From: Pseudolysinimonas sp051954455 | GTDB lineage: Bacteria; Actinomycetota; Actinomycetes; Actinomycetales; Microbacteriaceae | Direction: 5' to 3' | NCBI RefSeq assembly: GCF_051954455.1 | Contig: NZ_JBQCHS010000006.1 | Location: 1-64,000 of the forward strand | Length of the DNA stretch: 64,000 nt | Made by a program: the position numbers and the translations under genes | In this document: positions 1 through 7,084 of the stretch, piece after piece | How positions within the stretch are numbered: the stretch's first letter is position 1 | Layout of the letters: each line of letters begins with the position of its first letter | Notes under the pieces: model-generated | What the model was told of the DNA's origin: nothing | What the model saw: the letters and a program-made list of their open reading frames with translations, nothing else | Databases searched by the model: none

Positions 1-893
1 ACCACGGTGGTGTGTCGGTGTTCGCCGGCGTCGGCGAGCGCACCCGTGAGGGCAATGACCTCATCGGCGAGATGGAGGAGGCGGGCGTCTTCGACAAGAC
101 GGCCCTCGTCTTCGGCCAGATGGACGAGCCGCCGGGAACGCGTCTCCGCGTCGCGCTCTCCGCGCTCACGATGGCGGAGTACTTCCGCGACGTGCAGAAC
201 CAGGACGTGCTGCTCTTCATCGACAACATCTTCCGGTTCACGCAGGCGGGCTCCGAGGTGTCGACGCTGCTCGGCCGCATGCCCTCCGCGGTGGGCTACC
301 AGCCGAACCTCGCCGACGAGATGGGCGTCCTCCAGGAGCGCATCACCTCGACGCGCGGTCACTCGATCACCTCGCTGCAGGCGATCTACGTGCCGGCCGA
401 CGACTACACCGACCCGGCGCCGGCCACGACCTTCGCGCACCTCGACGCGACGACCGAGCTCTCGCGTGAGATCGCGTCGCGCGGCCTCTACCCGGCGGTC
501 GACCCGCTGACCTCGACCTCGCGCATCCTCGACCCCCGCTACCTGGGCGAGGACCACTACCGCGTGGCCACGACGGTGAAGCAGATCCTCCAGAAGAACA
601 AGGAGCTCCAGGAGATCATCGCGATCCTCGGTGTCGACGAGCTCTCCGAGGAGGACAAGATCACGGTGTCGCGGGCGCGCCGCATCCAGCAGTTCCTCTC
701 GCAGAACACCTACATGGCGACCAAGTTCACCGGCGTGGACGGGTCGACCGTGCCGCTCAAGGAGACCGTCGAGTCCTTCGACGCGATCGCCAAGGGTGAG
801 TTCGACCACGTGGCCGAGCAGGCGTTCTTCAACGTCGGCGGCATCTCCGACGTCGAGGAGAAGTGGGCGCAGATCCAGAAGGAGAACGGCTGA
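1..893 (+). CDS. atpD: ATP synthase F1 subunit beta, 5' truncated
   Basis: This is the C-terminal two thirds of the catalytic beta subunit of F1F0 ATP synthase, which makes ATP from ADP and phosphate on the cytoplasmic side of the membrane. The reading frame is open from base 3 and starts inside the conserved segment GGVSVFAGVGERTREGNDL; the Walker A loop lies upstream of the window. The Walker B region (LLFIDNIFRFTQAG) and the DELSEED-like segment (VDELSEEDK), which couples to gamma-subunit rotation, are both visible. The stop at 891-893 is one base before the atpC start, the usual operon arrangement. Identification is certain; only the N-terminus is missing because of the window edge. Confidence 0.98.
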   Translation, partial: HGGVSVFAGVGERTREGNDLIGEMEEAGVFDKTALVFGQMDEPPGTRLRVALSALTMAEYFRDVQNQDVLLFIDNIFRFTQAGSEVSTLLGRMPSAVGYQPNLADEMGVLQERITSTRGHSITSLQAIYVPADDYTDPAPATTFAHLDATTELSREIASRGLYPAVDPLTSTSRILDPRYLGEDHYRVATTVKQILQKNKELQEIIAILGVDELSEEDKITVSRARRIQQFLSQNTYMATKFTGVDGSTVPLKETVESFDAIAKGEFDHVAEQAFFNVGGISDVEEKWAQIQKENG

Positions 894-894
894 C

Positions 895-1155
895 ATGGCC
901 GATCTCACCGTGAGCGTGGTCTCGGCGGACGCCGAGGTCTGGTCCGGCGCGGCCCGTCAGGTGGTCGCGCGGACGCAGGTGGGGCAGATCGGCCTGCTGG
1001 CCGGCCACCAGCCCGTCCTCGGCATCCTCGCCGAGGGCGAGGTGCGGATCACGACCACCGACGGCTCCGTCATCACCGCGAAGGCGGAGGACGGCTTCCT
1101 GTCGATGCAGAACGACGTCGTGACGATCGTGGCCGGCACCGCCGAGCTCGTCTGA
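895..1155 (+). CDS. atpC: ATP synthase F1 subunit epsilon, short form
   Basis: Epsilon subunit of ATP synthase, part of the central stalk. The ATG lies one base after the atpD stop. The product is 86 residues and covers only the N-terminal beta-sandwich (start MADLTVSVVSADAEVW, with the typical GQIGLLAGHQP segment). Typical bacterial epsilon subunits are about 120-140 residues and end in a two-helix domain that can extend and inhibit ATP hydrolysis; that domain is absent. The gene ends cleanly in TGA and the next gene begins five bases later, so this does not look like a frameshift. Short epsilon subunits occur in some actinobacteria. Confidence 0.95.
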   Translation: MADLTVSVVSADAEVWSGAARQVVARTQVGQIGLLAGHQPVLGILAEGEVRITTTDGSVITAKAEDGFLSMQNDVVTIVAGTAELV

Positions 1156-1159
1156 GCCC

Positions 1160-1771
1160 GTGGCCGAACTGGGGGCGATCACCGAGCCCGGTGTGCAGTC
1201 GCGCACGCCGCAGCTCATCGCGACGGCCGGCCTGCCCGGCGCCGGCAAGAGCACGATCGCCGAGGTGATCGGCAACCGCCTCGGTCTCCCGGTCGTGTCG
1301 GTCGACCCGATCGAGGCGGCCATCCTCGGTGCCGGGATCGATCGCGATCAGCCGACCGGTCTCGCCGCGTACCTCGTGGCCGAGACCATCGCGGAGGCGG
1401 TGCTGACCGGCGGCGCGGGCGTCATCGTGGACGCGGTGAACGCGGTCGAGCCGGCGCGCGAGCAGTGGGTCCGTCTCGCCGCACGCCAGGGCGTGCCGGT
1501 GAAGTTCCTCGAGGTCGTCTGCTCCGACGCCGAGCTGCACCGCTCGCGGCTCGCGGGCCGTCAGCGCGGGCTCGAGCACCTCGACGAGCCCGACTGGCAC
1601 GCCGTCGAGCAGAGCATGGACGAGTGGGAGAGCTGGACGGGCTCCAGCGCTGCCGTCCCGCGCATCACGCTCGACTCCGTGCAGCCGCTCGGCGTGAACG
1701 TCGACCAGGCCATCGCGTTCGTGCTCGGCGGCAACTCGGCGGCCCCGCGTCCGGACGTCGCCGGCGCCTGA
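1160..1771 (+). CDS. P-loop kinase-like AAA family protein
   Basis: A 203-residue protein with a clear Walker A motif (GLPGAGKST, about residues 24-32), followed by the SVDPIEAAILGAGI segment typical of small-molecule kinases of the zeta-toxin/APS-kinase-like P-loop superfamily. Later residues (CSDAELHRSRLAGRQRG) resemble a lid with arginines. The GTG start lies five bases after atpC, so it may be co-transcribed with the ATP synthase operon. The substrate cannot be told from sequence; proteins of this type are usually annotated as AAA family ATPase or kinase. No partner antitoxin is seen, so a toxin role is not supported. Confidence 0.8.
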   Translation: MAELGAITEPGVQSRTPQLIATAGLPGAGKSTIAEVIGNRLGLPVVSVDPIEAAILGAGIDRDQPTGLAAYLVAETIAEAVLTGGAGVIVDAVNAVEPAREQWVRLAARQGVPVKFLEVVCSDAELHRSRLAGRQRGLEHLDEPDWHAVEQSMDEWESWTGSSAAVPRITLDSVQPLGVNVDQAIAFVLGGNSAAPRPDVAGA

Positions 1772-1805
1772 CCCCGCCGGCATCCGACCCCGCCGAACTC
1801 GACGC

Positions 1806-2567
1806 GTGCTCCTGCTCCTCCCGCCCTCCGAGACCAAGCGCGACGGCGGTGATCCGGATCGCGCGCTCGATCTCGGGGCCCTGGCGTTCCCCGCGCTGAC
1901 CCCGCAGCGGAAGGCCGCGATCGCGGCGCTCCGCCGCCTGTCGCGCACCCAGGGTGCCGCCATGGCGGCCCTGAGGCTCGGCCCGACGCTTGGCCACGAG
2001 GTCGAGCGCAACCGTGAGCTGCTCCGCGCCCCCGTCATGCCTGCGCTCGACCGCTTCGACGGCGTCCTCTACGACGCGCTCGACGCCCCCGGTCTCGATC
2101 GCGCCGCCCGCGCCTTCGCCGGGGAGCACGTCGTCATCGCCTCCGCGCTGTTCGGCCTGCTGGGGGCGCTCGATCCCGTGCCCGCGTATCGGCTCTCGCC
2201 CGACTCCCGCCTGCCCGGCCTGCCGCTCGTCCGGCACTGGGCGGGGCCGGCCGCGGCGGCGCTCGCCGAGCGCGCGGGGGAGGATCTGGTGGTCGACCTG
2301 CGGTCGGAGGCGTACGCGGAGCTCGGGCCGGCACCGGCCGGGTCGTGGTTCGTGCGCGTCGTGGCGGAGGACGGCTCCGGCCGTCGCCGCGCGCTCAACC
2401 ACTTCAACAAGCACGGCAAGGGCGAGCTCGTGCGCCGGATGCTCGACGCGGGCGTCGACCACCCCGACATGGATTCGCTGCTCGGCTGGGCGCGCGGCGC
2501 GGGCGTGCGCCTCGAGCCCGGCGCCCCCGGAGAACTCGACCTCGTGGTCGAGCGGCGAGCGCCCTAG
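1806..2567 (+). CDS. yaaA: peroxide stress protein YaaA (DUF328 family)
   Basis: A 253-residue YaaA/UPF0246 protein starting at GTG 1806. The N-terminal LLLLPPSETKRDGG motif and the NHFNKHGKGELVRRML segment are diagnostic. In Escherichia coli YaaA lowers free iron under hydrogen peroxide stress and binds DNA; the same role is inferred here. It lies 34 bases after the kinase-like gene on the same strand. Its TAG stop forms the first three bases of the putative -10 box of the next gene. Confidence 0.9.
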   Translation: MLLLLPPSETKRDGGDPDRALDLGALAFPALTPQRKAAIAALRRLSRTQGAAMAALRLGPTLGHEVERNRELLRAPVMPALDRFDGVLYDALDAPGLDRAARAFAGEHVVIASALFGLLGALDPVPAYRLSPDSRLPGLPLVRHWAGPAAAALAERAGEDLVVDLRSEAYAELGPAPAGSWFVRVVAEDGSGRRRALNHFNKHGKGELVRRMLDAGVDHPDMDSLLGWARGAGVRLEPGAPGELDLVVERRAP

Positions 2568-2570
2568 GGT
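2565..2570 (+). promoter_or_regulatory. putative -10 box (TAGGGT) for a leaderless mRNA
   Basis: TAGGGT ends six bases before the GTG at 2577, the spacing expected when transcription starts at the first base of the start codon. It overlaps the yaaA stop codon. Confidence 0.55.
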
Positions 2571-2576
2571 GGGGGC

Positions 2577-3050
2577 GTGGACTACGACCCGGGCTACGGC
2601 GTCGGCGCCGGCGCCGTCATCGCGATCGCCATCGCGTACGTCGCGTTCGTCCTGCTGGTCGTCGCCGGGGTCTACGTGCTCCAGGCCGTCGGCTTCATGA
2701 TGCTGTTCAAGAAGGTCGGCATCGAGCCCTGGATCGCATGGGTGCCGTACTACAACACGTGGAAGCTCTTGGAGCTCGGCAGCCAGCCGCCCTGGATCGT
2801 CCTGATCGCGCTCATCCCCGGGGGCAGCGTCGTGCTGCTCGTGTTCTTCGGGCTCGCCGCGTACCGGATCGGCATCTCGTTCGGCAAGGACGCGTCGTGG
2901 ACGGTGCTCGCCGTCATCTTCGGCTGGCTGTGGGCGATGCTGCTCGGCCGGCAGCACGAGGTCTATGATCCCCGCCGACTGCAGGCCGCGGGGTATCCGC
3001 CGCCGAACGCCGGCATCGGCTCCGTGCCGCGGCCGGGCGGCGTCTTCTAG
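2577..3050 (+). CDS. DUF5684-type small membrane protein
   Basis: A 157-residue integral membrane protein beginning at GTG. A hydrophobic stretch spans about residues 12-42, followed by FKKVGIEPWIAWVPYYNTWKLLE, two further hydrophobic segments (about 70-95 and 105-125), and a proline/glycine-rich cytoplasmic tail. The pattern of a helix, then KAG/KVGxPxWxAxVPxYN, then two helices is that of the DUF5684/signal-peptidase-associated family, whose function is unknown. The stop TAG is shared palindromically with the convergent tag gene. Confidence 0.75.
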   Translation: MDYDPGYGVGAGAVIAIAIAYVAFVLLVVAGVYVLQAVGFMMLFKKVGIEPWIAWVPYYNTWKLLELGSQPPWIVLIALIPGGSVVLLVFFGLAAYRIGISFGKDASWTVLAVIFGWLWAMLLGRQHEVYDPRRLQAAGYPPPNAGIGSVPRPGGVF

Positions 3051-3652
3051 CCCGCCGTCGGAATGGGAGCCGTCGGCTCCACCGAGCGCCAGCATCCCGC
3101 CTCGTGGTCGTCGACCATGCCGGTCGCCTGCATGAGCGCGTAGACCGTCGTCGGGCCGACGAAGCGGAATCCCCGGCGCTTCAGCTCCCGGCTGGCGGCG
3201 ACCGACTCCGGTGTCGTGGCGGGGACGTCACCGGCACGTGGGGCGGCCGCTCGACGTGGCGGCGCGAAGCTCCAGAGCAGCTCGTCGAGCGCGCCCGGGC
3301 GCTCCCGGACGAGCTCCCGAGCGACGCGCGCGTTGGAGATCGTCGCGTCGACCTTCGCCGCATTGCGGATGATGCCCGGGTCGGCCATCAGCCGGGCGAC
3401 GTCGCCGTCGTCGAACGCGGCAACCGCCTCGATGTCGAAGCCCGCGAACGCGGCGCGGAAGGTGTCCCGACGGCGCAGGATCGTGATCCACGAGAGCCCC
3501 GCCTGGAACCCCTCCAGGCTCATGCGCTCGAAGAACTCGCGATCCCCATGCAGCTCGGTGCCCCACTCCTCGTCGTGGTAGGCGAGGTACTCGGGCGCCG
3601 ACCCGGCCCACCCGCAGCGCGCGCGCCCGTCGGCGCCGACGACGACGCTCAC
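3047..3652 (-). CDS. tag: DNA-3-methyladenine glycosylase I
   Basis: A 201-residue TAG enzyme that excises 3-methyladenine from alkylated DNA. The zinc-site residues are visible: Cys and His near the N-terminus (RCGW, then YHDEEWG) and the C-terminal His-x3-Cys (HEAGC). The catalytic-pocket segment SLEGFQAGLSWITILRRR is also present. The start was placed at GTG 3652 because it overlaps the ogt stop as GTGA and gives the family's usual length; a longer upstream reading would run through ogt. It forms a two-gene alkylation-repair operon with ogt. Confidence 0.93.
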   Translation of the reverse strand: MSVVVGADGRARCGWAGSAPEYLAYHDEEWGTELHGDREFFERMSLEGFQAGLSWITILRRRDTFRAAFAGFDIEAVAAFDDGDVARLMADPGIIRNAAKVDATISNARVARELVRERPGALDELLWSFAPPRRAAAPRAGDVPATTPESVAASRELKRRGFRFVGPTTVYALMQATGMVDDHEAGCWRSVEPTAPIPTAG

Positions 3653-4221
3653 GCGGCCGGCGCGTCGGCGGGAAGGTCGAGCTCCGCCGCCGTCACGTCC
3701 GTGGCACGCGGCCGCGCCGAGGCGGGCACGGTGTGCGGCACGCCCTCGTGCTCGAGCAGCCAGGACTTGGTCGGGATGCCCTCCCCGCCGCTGTAGCCCG
3801 TGATGCGGCCGTCGGCGCCGAGCACGCGGTGGCACGGCACGATGATCGGCACGGGGTTCGCCCCGACGGCGCCGCCCACGGCCCGCCCGGCCGTGGCGCG
3901 CCCGGTGGCCTGGCCCAGGTCGCCGTAGGAGACGACCTCGCCCCACTGCAGCTGCACGATCTGCTCCCACACCGCGCGCTGGAAGGCGGTGCCGTGGAGG
4001 TCGACCGGCACGTCGAAGTCGTGGCGGGTGCCCGCGAAGTACTCCTCGAGCTGGGCGACCGCGCGGTCGAGCACCGGATCGCCCGACTCGTCCTCGCCGT
4101 CATGCGGCAGCATCCCGTCGCGCTCGATCGCGAGCGACGTCACGGCGCGCCCGTCGCCCACCACCTCGATGCGGCCGATGGGGGAGCGCAGGCGGCGCAG
4201 GTGCAGGGTCTCGTCGGTCAT
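3649..4221 (-). CDS. ogt: methylated-DNA--protein-cysteine methyltransferase
   Basis: A 190-residue suicide repair protein that transfers alkyl groups from O6-alkylguanine to its own cysteine. The active-site motif PCHRV is present in the segment IIVPCHRVLGADG, preceded by the helix-turn-helix DNA-binding region (GEVVSYGDLGQATGRATAGRAVG). It lies upstream of tag with a 4-base overlap, so both alkylation-repair activities should be made together. A TACTGT box sits six bases before the ATG on the minus strand. Confidence 0.95.
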   Translation of the reverse strand: MTDETLHLRRLRSPIGRIEVVGDGRAVTSLAIERDGMLPHDGEDESGDPVLDRAVAQLEEYFAGTRHDFDVPVDLHGTAFQRAVWEQIVQLQWGEVVSYGDLGQATGRATAGRAVGGAVGANPVPIIVPCHRVLGADGRITGYSGGEGIPTKSWLLEHEGVPHTVPASARPRATDVTAAELDLPADAPAA

Positions 4222-4227
4222 GAGCCG

Positions 4228-4233
4228 ACAGTA
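4228..4233 (-). promoter_or_regulatory. putative -10 box (TACTGT) before ogt
   Basis: On the minus strand TACTGT is followed by six bases and the ATG of ogt at 4221, consistent with a leaderless transcript for the ogt-tag pair. Confidence 0.5.
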
Positions 4234-4321
4234 ACCCGCGGCGCCGACACGGCCTGGCGGGAATCGGACATCACGTGGAGAGGGGTCGGGAGCCGGCGTC
4301 GGGGGAGGAGACGCCGCGTCC

Positions 4322-4327
4322 TAGGCT
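4322..4327 (+). promoter_or_regulatory. putative -10 box (TAGGCT) before the aldo/keto reductase
   Basis: TAGGCT is followed by six bases (GATCGG) and ATG 4334. Confidence 0.55.
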
Positions 4328-4333
4328 GATCGG

Positions 4334-5290
4334 ATGCAGATGCGCGCGCTCGGCTCGGCCCCCTTCCCCGTCTCGGCCGTGGGACTCGGCTGCAACAACT
4401 TCGGCCGGCGCGGCACGACCTCCTTCGACCAGGGGGGCACGACCGCCGTGGTCGACGCCGCCCTCGATGCCGGGGTCACCTTCTTCGACACGGCGGACAT
4501 CTACGGCGCCGAGTACGGCCTCAGCGAGACCCGGCTCGGGGAGGCGATCCGCGGCCGTCGCGACCGGGTCATCGTCGCGACCAAATTCGGCCACGCGCAG
4601 GCGCCGAGCCCGCTGCCCGGTGCGCGCGGCTCCCGCGCCTACATCCGCGCGGCGGTCGAGGGATCGCTGGAGCGGCTGGGCACCGACCGCATCGACCTCT
4701 ACCAGCAGCACACGCCCGACCCGTCGACGCCGATCGAGGAGACGCTCGGCGCGCTCGACGAGCTCGTGCAGGAGGGCAAGGTGGTGGCGATCGGCCACTC
4801 CAACTTCGACGCCGCGCAGATCGCCGCCGCGGAGCAGGCCGCGTCCCTCCTCGGAACCGTCCATTTCGTGAGCGCCCAGAACGAGTACAACCTGCTGAGC
4901 CGCGGCGTCGCGGCGGAGGTCCTGCCCGCGGCGAACGCCGCCGGGCTCGGATTCCTGCCCTACTTCCCGCTCGCCAACGGCCTGTTCACCGGCAAGTTCT
5001 CGCGCACGGAGCGCCCGGCCGACTCGCGGATCGCGATGATCCGCCCGCAGGTGGCCGACGAGGCGCCGTGGGACGCCATGGACGCCTACGCCGCGTTCTG
5101 CGCCGAGCGCGGGGTGACGATGCTGCAGGCGACGATCGGCTGGCTGCTCGCGCAGCCGGGCCTCGCGAGCGTCATCGCGGGCGCGACCAAGCCCGAGCAG
5201 ATCCGTGCGAACGCCGAGGCGGCGTCGGCGTGGAGCCCGGCGCCGGACGACGTCCGGGCGATCTCCGACCTGTTCCCGGTCGTCGCTTAG
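4334..5290 (+). CDS. aldo/keto reductase
   Basis: A 318-residue NADP(H)-dependent TIM-barrel oxidoreductase that reduces aldehydes or ketones. The catalytic Asp and Tyr lie in FFDTADIYGAEYGLSE, the Lys in VIVATKFG, and the fourth position is the His of the barrel segment DLYQQHTPDP. The C-terminal cofactor-binding segment SVIAGATKPEQIRANAEA matches the family. ATG 4334 is preferred over ATG 4340 because of the -10 spacing. The physiological substrate is not predictable. It converges with tspO, overlapping it by four bases. Confidence 0.92.
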   Translation: MQMRALGSAPFPVSAVGLGCNNFGRRGTTSFDQGGTTAVVDAALDAGVTFFDTADIYGAEYGLSETRLGEAIRGRRDRVIVATKFGHAQAPSPLPGARGSRAYIRAAVEGSLERLGTDRIDLYQQHTPDPSTPIEETLGALDELVQEGKVVAIGHSNFDAAQIAAAEQAASLLGTVHFVSAQNEYNLLSRGVAAEVLPAANAAGLGFLPYFPLANGLFTGKFSRTERPADSRIAMIRPQVADEAPWDAMDAYAAFCAERGVTMLQATIGWLLAQPGLASVIAGATKPEQIRANAEAASAWSPAPDDVRAISDLFPVVA

Positions 5291-5826
5291 CGGTTCAGGA
5301 TCGGCAGGGCCGCGTTGAGGGTGGTCGCGTAGAGCACCCACGCCCAGTACGGGATGAGGAGCACGGCCGCCGCCCGGCGCACCGGCCAGAAGCGCAGCAT
5401 CGTGACGAGCACGAGCGCGTCGAGCGCGACGATGATGGCGAGTGCGATCCACCACGAGATCGGTCCGGCGAACGGGTAGAGGCCGAAGAAGACCGGCGTC
5501 CAGAGCGCGTTGAGCGCGAGCTGCACGACGTAGACGACGAGGGCGCGGGTCCGGGCCGGCGACGCGGGAGTGCGCCAGACGAGCCACGCGGCAACCGACA
5601 TGAGCCCGTAGAGCACGGTCCACACCGGCCCGAACACGAGGTTCGGCGGTGTCCAGAACGCCTTCTGGGCGCCGGCGTACCAGCCGTCGACCTGGCTGAT
5701 GGTCGAGAAGCCGCCCAGTGCGGCGACGGCGTAGGCGATCACGAGGAACGCGATCAGCGCGAGGGCCGATCGCGCCCCGGAGGGCGCGGATGCAGAAGAG
5801 GGTCGGGGCGCGACGTCGCTCGTCAT
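5287..5826 (-). CDS. tspO: TspO/MBR family membrane protein
   Basis: A 179-residue tryptophan-rich sensory protein homologue with about five transmembrane helices. Family features are the segments AFWTPPNLVFGPVWTVLYGLM and LALNALWTPVFFGLYP, rich in Trp, Pro and Tyr that form the porphyrin-binding pocket. Family members bind tetrapyrroles or lipids and are linked to stress responses. A hydrophilic Ser/Pro/Ala N-terminal extension of about 20 residues precedes the first helix. Confidence 0.92.
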   Translation of the reverse strand: MTSDVAPRPSSASAPSGARSALALIAFLVIAYAVAALGGFSTISQVDGWYAGAQKAFWTPPNLVFGPVWTVLYGLMSVAAWLVWRTPASPARTRALVVYVVQLALNALWTPVFFGLYPFAGPISWWIALAIIVALDALVLVTMLRFWPVRRAAAVLLIPYWAWVLYATTLNAALPILNR

Positions 5827-5832
5827 GCCCCG

Positions 5833-5838
5833 ACCCTA
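5833..5838 (-). promoter_or_regulatory. putative -10 box (TAGGGT) before tspO
   Basis: On the minus strand TAGGGT is followed by CGGGGC and the ATG at 5826. Confidence 0.5.
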
Positions 5839-5900
5839 AGCCGGCTGATGATCGCTCCCGGTGTGCCGCCAGCGGACTGTCAGGAACGGATCGGTCCGCG

Positions 5901-6470
5901 TTACTTCTGCAGGACCACCTGCAGCTCGATGGTGATGGTCACGTCGTCGCCGAGCGTCATGCCGCCGGCCTCGAGCGCCGCGTTCCAGCTCACGCCGAAG
6001 TCGTGACGGTTGATCTTGGTGGTCGCGCTCGCACCGGCCTTGGTGTTGCCGTAGCCGTCGACCACGACGCCGCCGAGCTCGCCGGTCAGCGTGACCGGCT
6101 GAGTGACGCCGCGGAGAGTGAGGTCGCCCTCGACGACGAAGTCGTCGCCGTCCACCGAGATGCCGGTCGAGCGGAAGGTCATCTGCGGGTGCTCGTCGGC
6201 GAGGAAGAAGTCGCTCGTGCGCAGGTGGGCGTCGCGCTGCTCCTGCTTGGTGTTGACGGAGGCGACGTCGACGGTGGCCTCGATCGTGCTGTCGGCGAGC
6301 GAGTCGCCTGTGACGATGGTCACGTCGAAGGAGTCGAAGGTGCCGCGCACCTTGGTCACCTTGAGGTGGCGGACCCAGAACGAGAGCTCCGAGTGGGTCG
6401 GGTCCAGCTTCCAGGTGCCGGAGATGAAGTCGGGGTGGACCGAGGAGGTAGTGGTTGACGTGTCACTCAT
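5901..6470 (-). CDS. YceI family lipid-binding protein
   Basis: A 189-residue YceI-like lipocalin-fold protein. The segments GTWKLDPTHSELSFWVRHL, ATVDVASVNT and MTFRSTGISVDGDDFVVEGDLTLRGVTQPVTL are characteristic. Related proteins bind polyisoprenoid or fatty-acyl ligands. No signal peptide is present, so this copy is probably cytoplasmic, as in many actinobacteria. ATG 6470 is chosen over the TTG 12 bases upstream. Confidence 0.9.
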   Translation of the reverse strand: MSDTSTTTSSVHPDFISGTWKLDPTHSELSFWVRHLKVTKVRGTFDSFDVTIVTGDSLADSTIEATVDVASVNTKQEQRDAHLRTSDFFLADEHPQMTFRSTGISVDGDDFVVEGDLTLRGVTQPVTLTGELGGVVVDGYGNTKAGASATTKINRHDFGVSWNAALEAGGMTLGDDVTITIELQVVLQK

Positions 6471-6524
6471 AGCCCTATGCAATCACATGGATCGCTGAAC
6501 TATTCCCGACCGGCCGGCGAACTC

Positions 6525-6992
6525 CTAGCGCGTGCCCCAGTTGTAGTACTGCTTGTGCAGTCGGAGGTAGACGAAGGTCTCGGTCGAGCGGACCCCGGCG
6601 ATCCCGCGGATGCGTCGGCCGGTGAGCTCGAGCAGGTCGTCGTCGTCCTCGCACACGACCTCGACGAGGAGGTCGTAGCTCCCGGCGGTGAGCACCACGT
6701 ACTCGACCGCGGCGAGCCGGCCGAGCTCCTCCGCGACCGCGGTGGCGTCGCCGTCGACCCGGATGCCAATCATCGCCTGGCGCGAGAAGCCCAGCTGCAT
6801 CGGATCGGTGACCGCGACGATCTGCATGACGCCGGACTCCTGCAGCTTCTGCACGCGTTGGCGCACGGCGGCCTCGCTGAGGCCCACCTGCTTGCCGATC
6901 TCGGCGTAGGAGCGCCGGCCGTCCTGCTGGAGCTGCTCGATGATGCCCTTCGAGACCTCGTCGAGCGCGGTGGGCTTTCGGGTCGGTGACAT
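6525..6992 (-). CDS. Lrp/AsnC family transcriptional regulator
   Basis: A 155-residue regulator with an N-terminal winged helix-turn-helix (DEVSKGIIEQLQQDGRR, YAEIGKQVGLSEAAVRQRVQ) and a C-terminal RAM ligand-binding domain. It is divergent from the aldehyde dehydrogenase at 7085, separated by 92 bases, and in this family such pairing usually means control of the neighbour in response to an amino acid or amine. A CAGAAT box lies six bases before its ATG, one mismatch from the TANNNT pattern seen elsewhere in the window. Confidence 0.93.
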   Translation of the reverse strand: MSPTRKPTALDEVSKGIIEQLQQDGRRSYAEIGKQVGLSEAAVRQRVQKLQESGVMQIVAVTDPMQLGFSRQAMIGIRVDGDATAVAEELGRLAAVEYVVLTAGSYDLLVEVVCEDDDDLLELTGRRIRGIAGVRSTETFVYLRLHKQYYNWGTR

Positions 6993-7072
6993 CCCCCGAT
7001 TCTGGCAGCGGGCGCAGGGTGCGACAAGCGGATCCGCAGCTCCGGCCCCTTCACCTCTGCGGATGCGCTCGT

Positions 7073-7078
7073 TACGCT
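7073..7078 (+). promoter_or_regulatory. putative -10 box (TACGCT) before the aldehyde dehydrogenase
   Basis: TACGCT is followed by six bases (CGGCAC) and ATG 7085. It decides the start, because an in-frame upstream extension would contain this promoter. Confidence 0.55.
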
Positions 7079-7084
7079 CGGCAC

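Noticed and set aside
1160..1771. Zeta-toxin assignment for the P-loop kinase-like protein
   Set aside because: The fold and Walker A motif fit many small kinases, there is no antitoxin partner, and it follows the ATP synthase operon; a toxin role is not supported.
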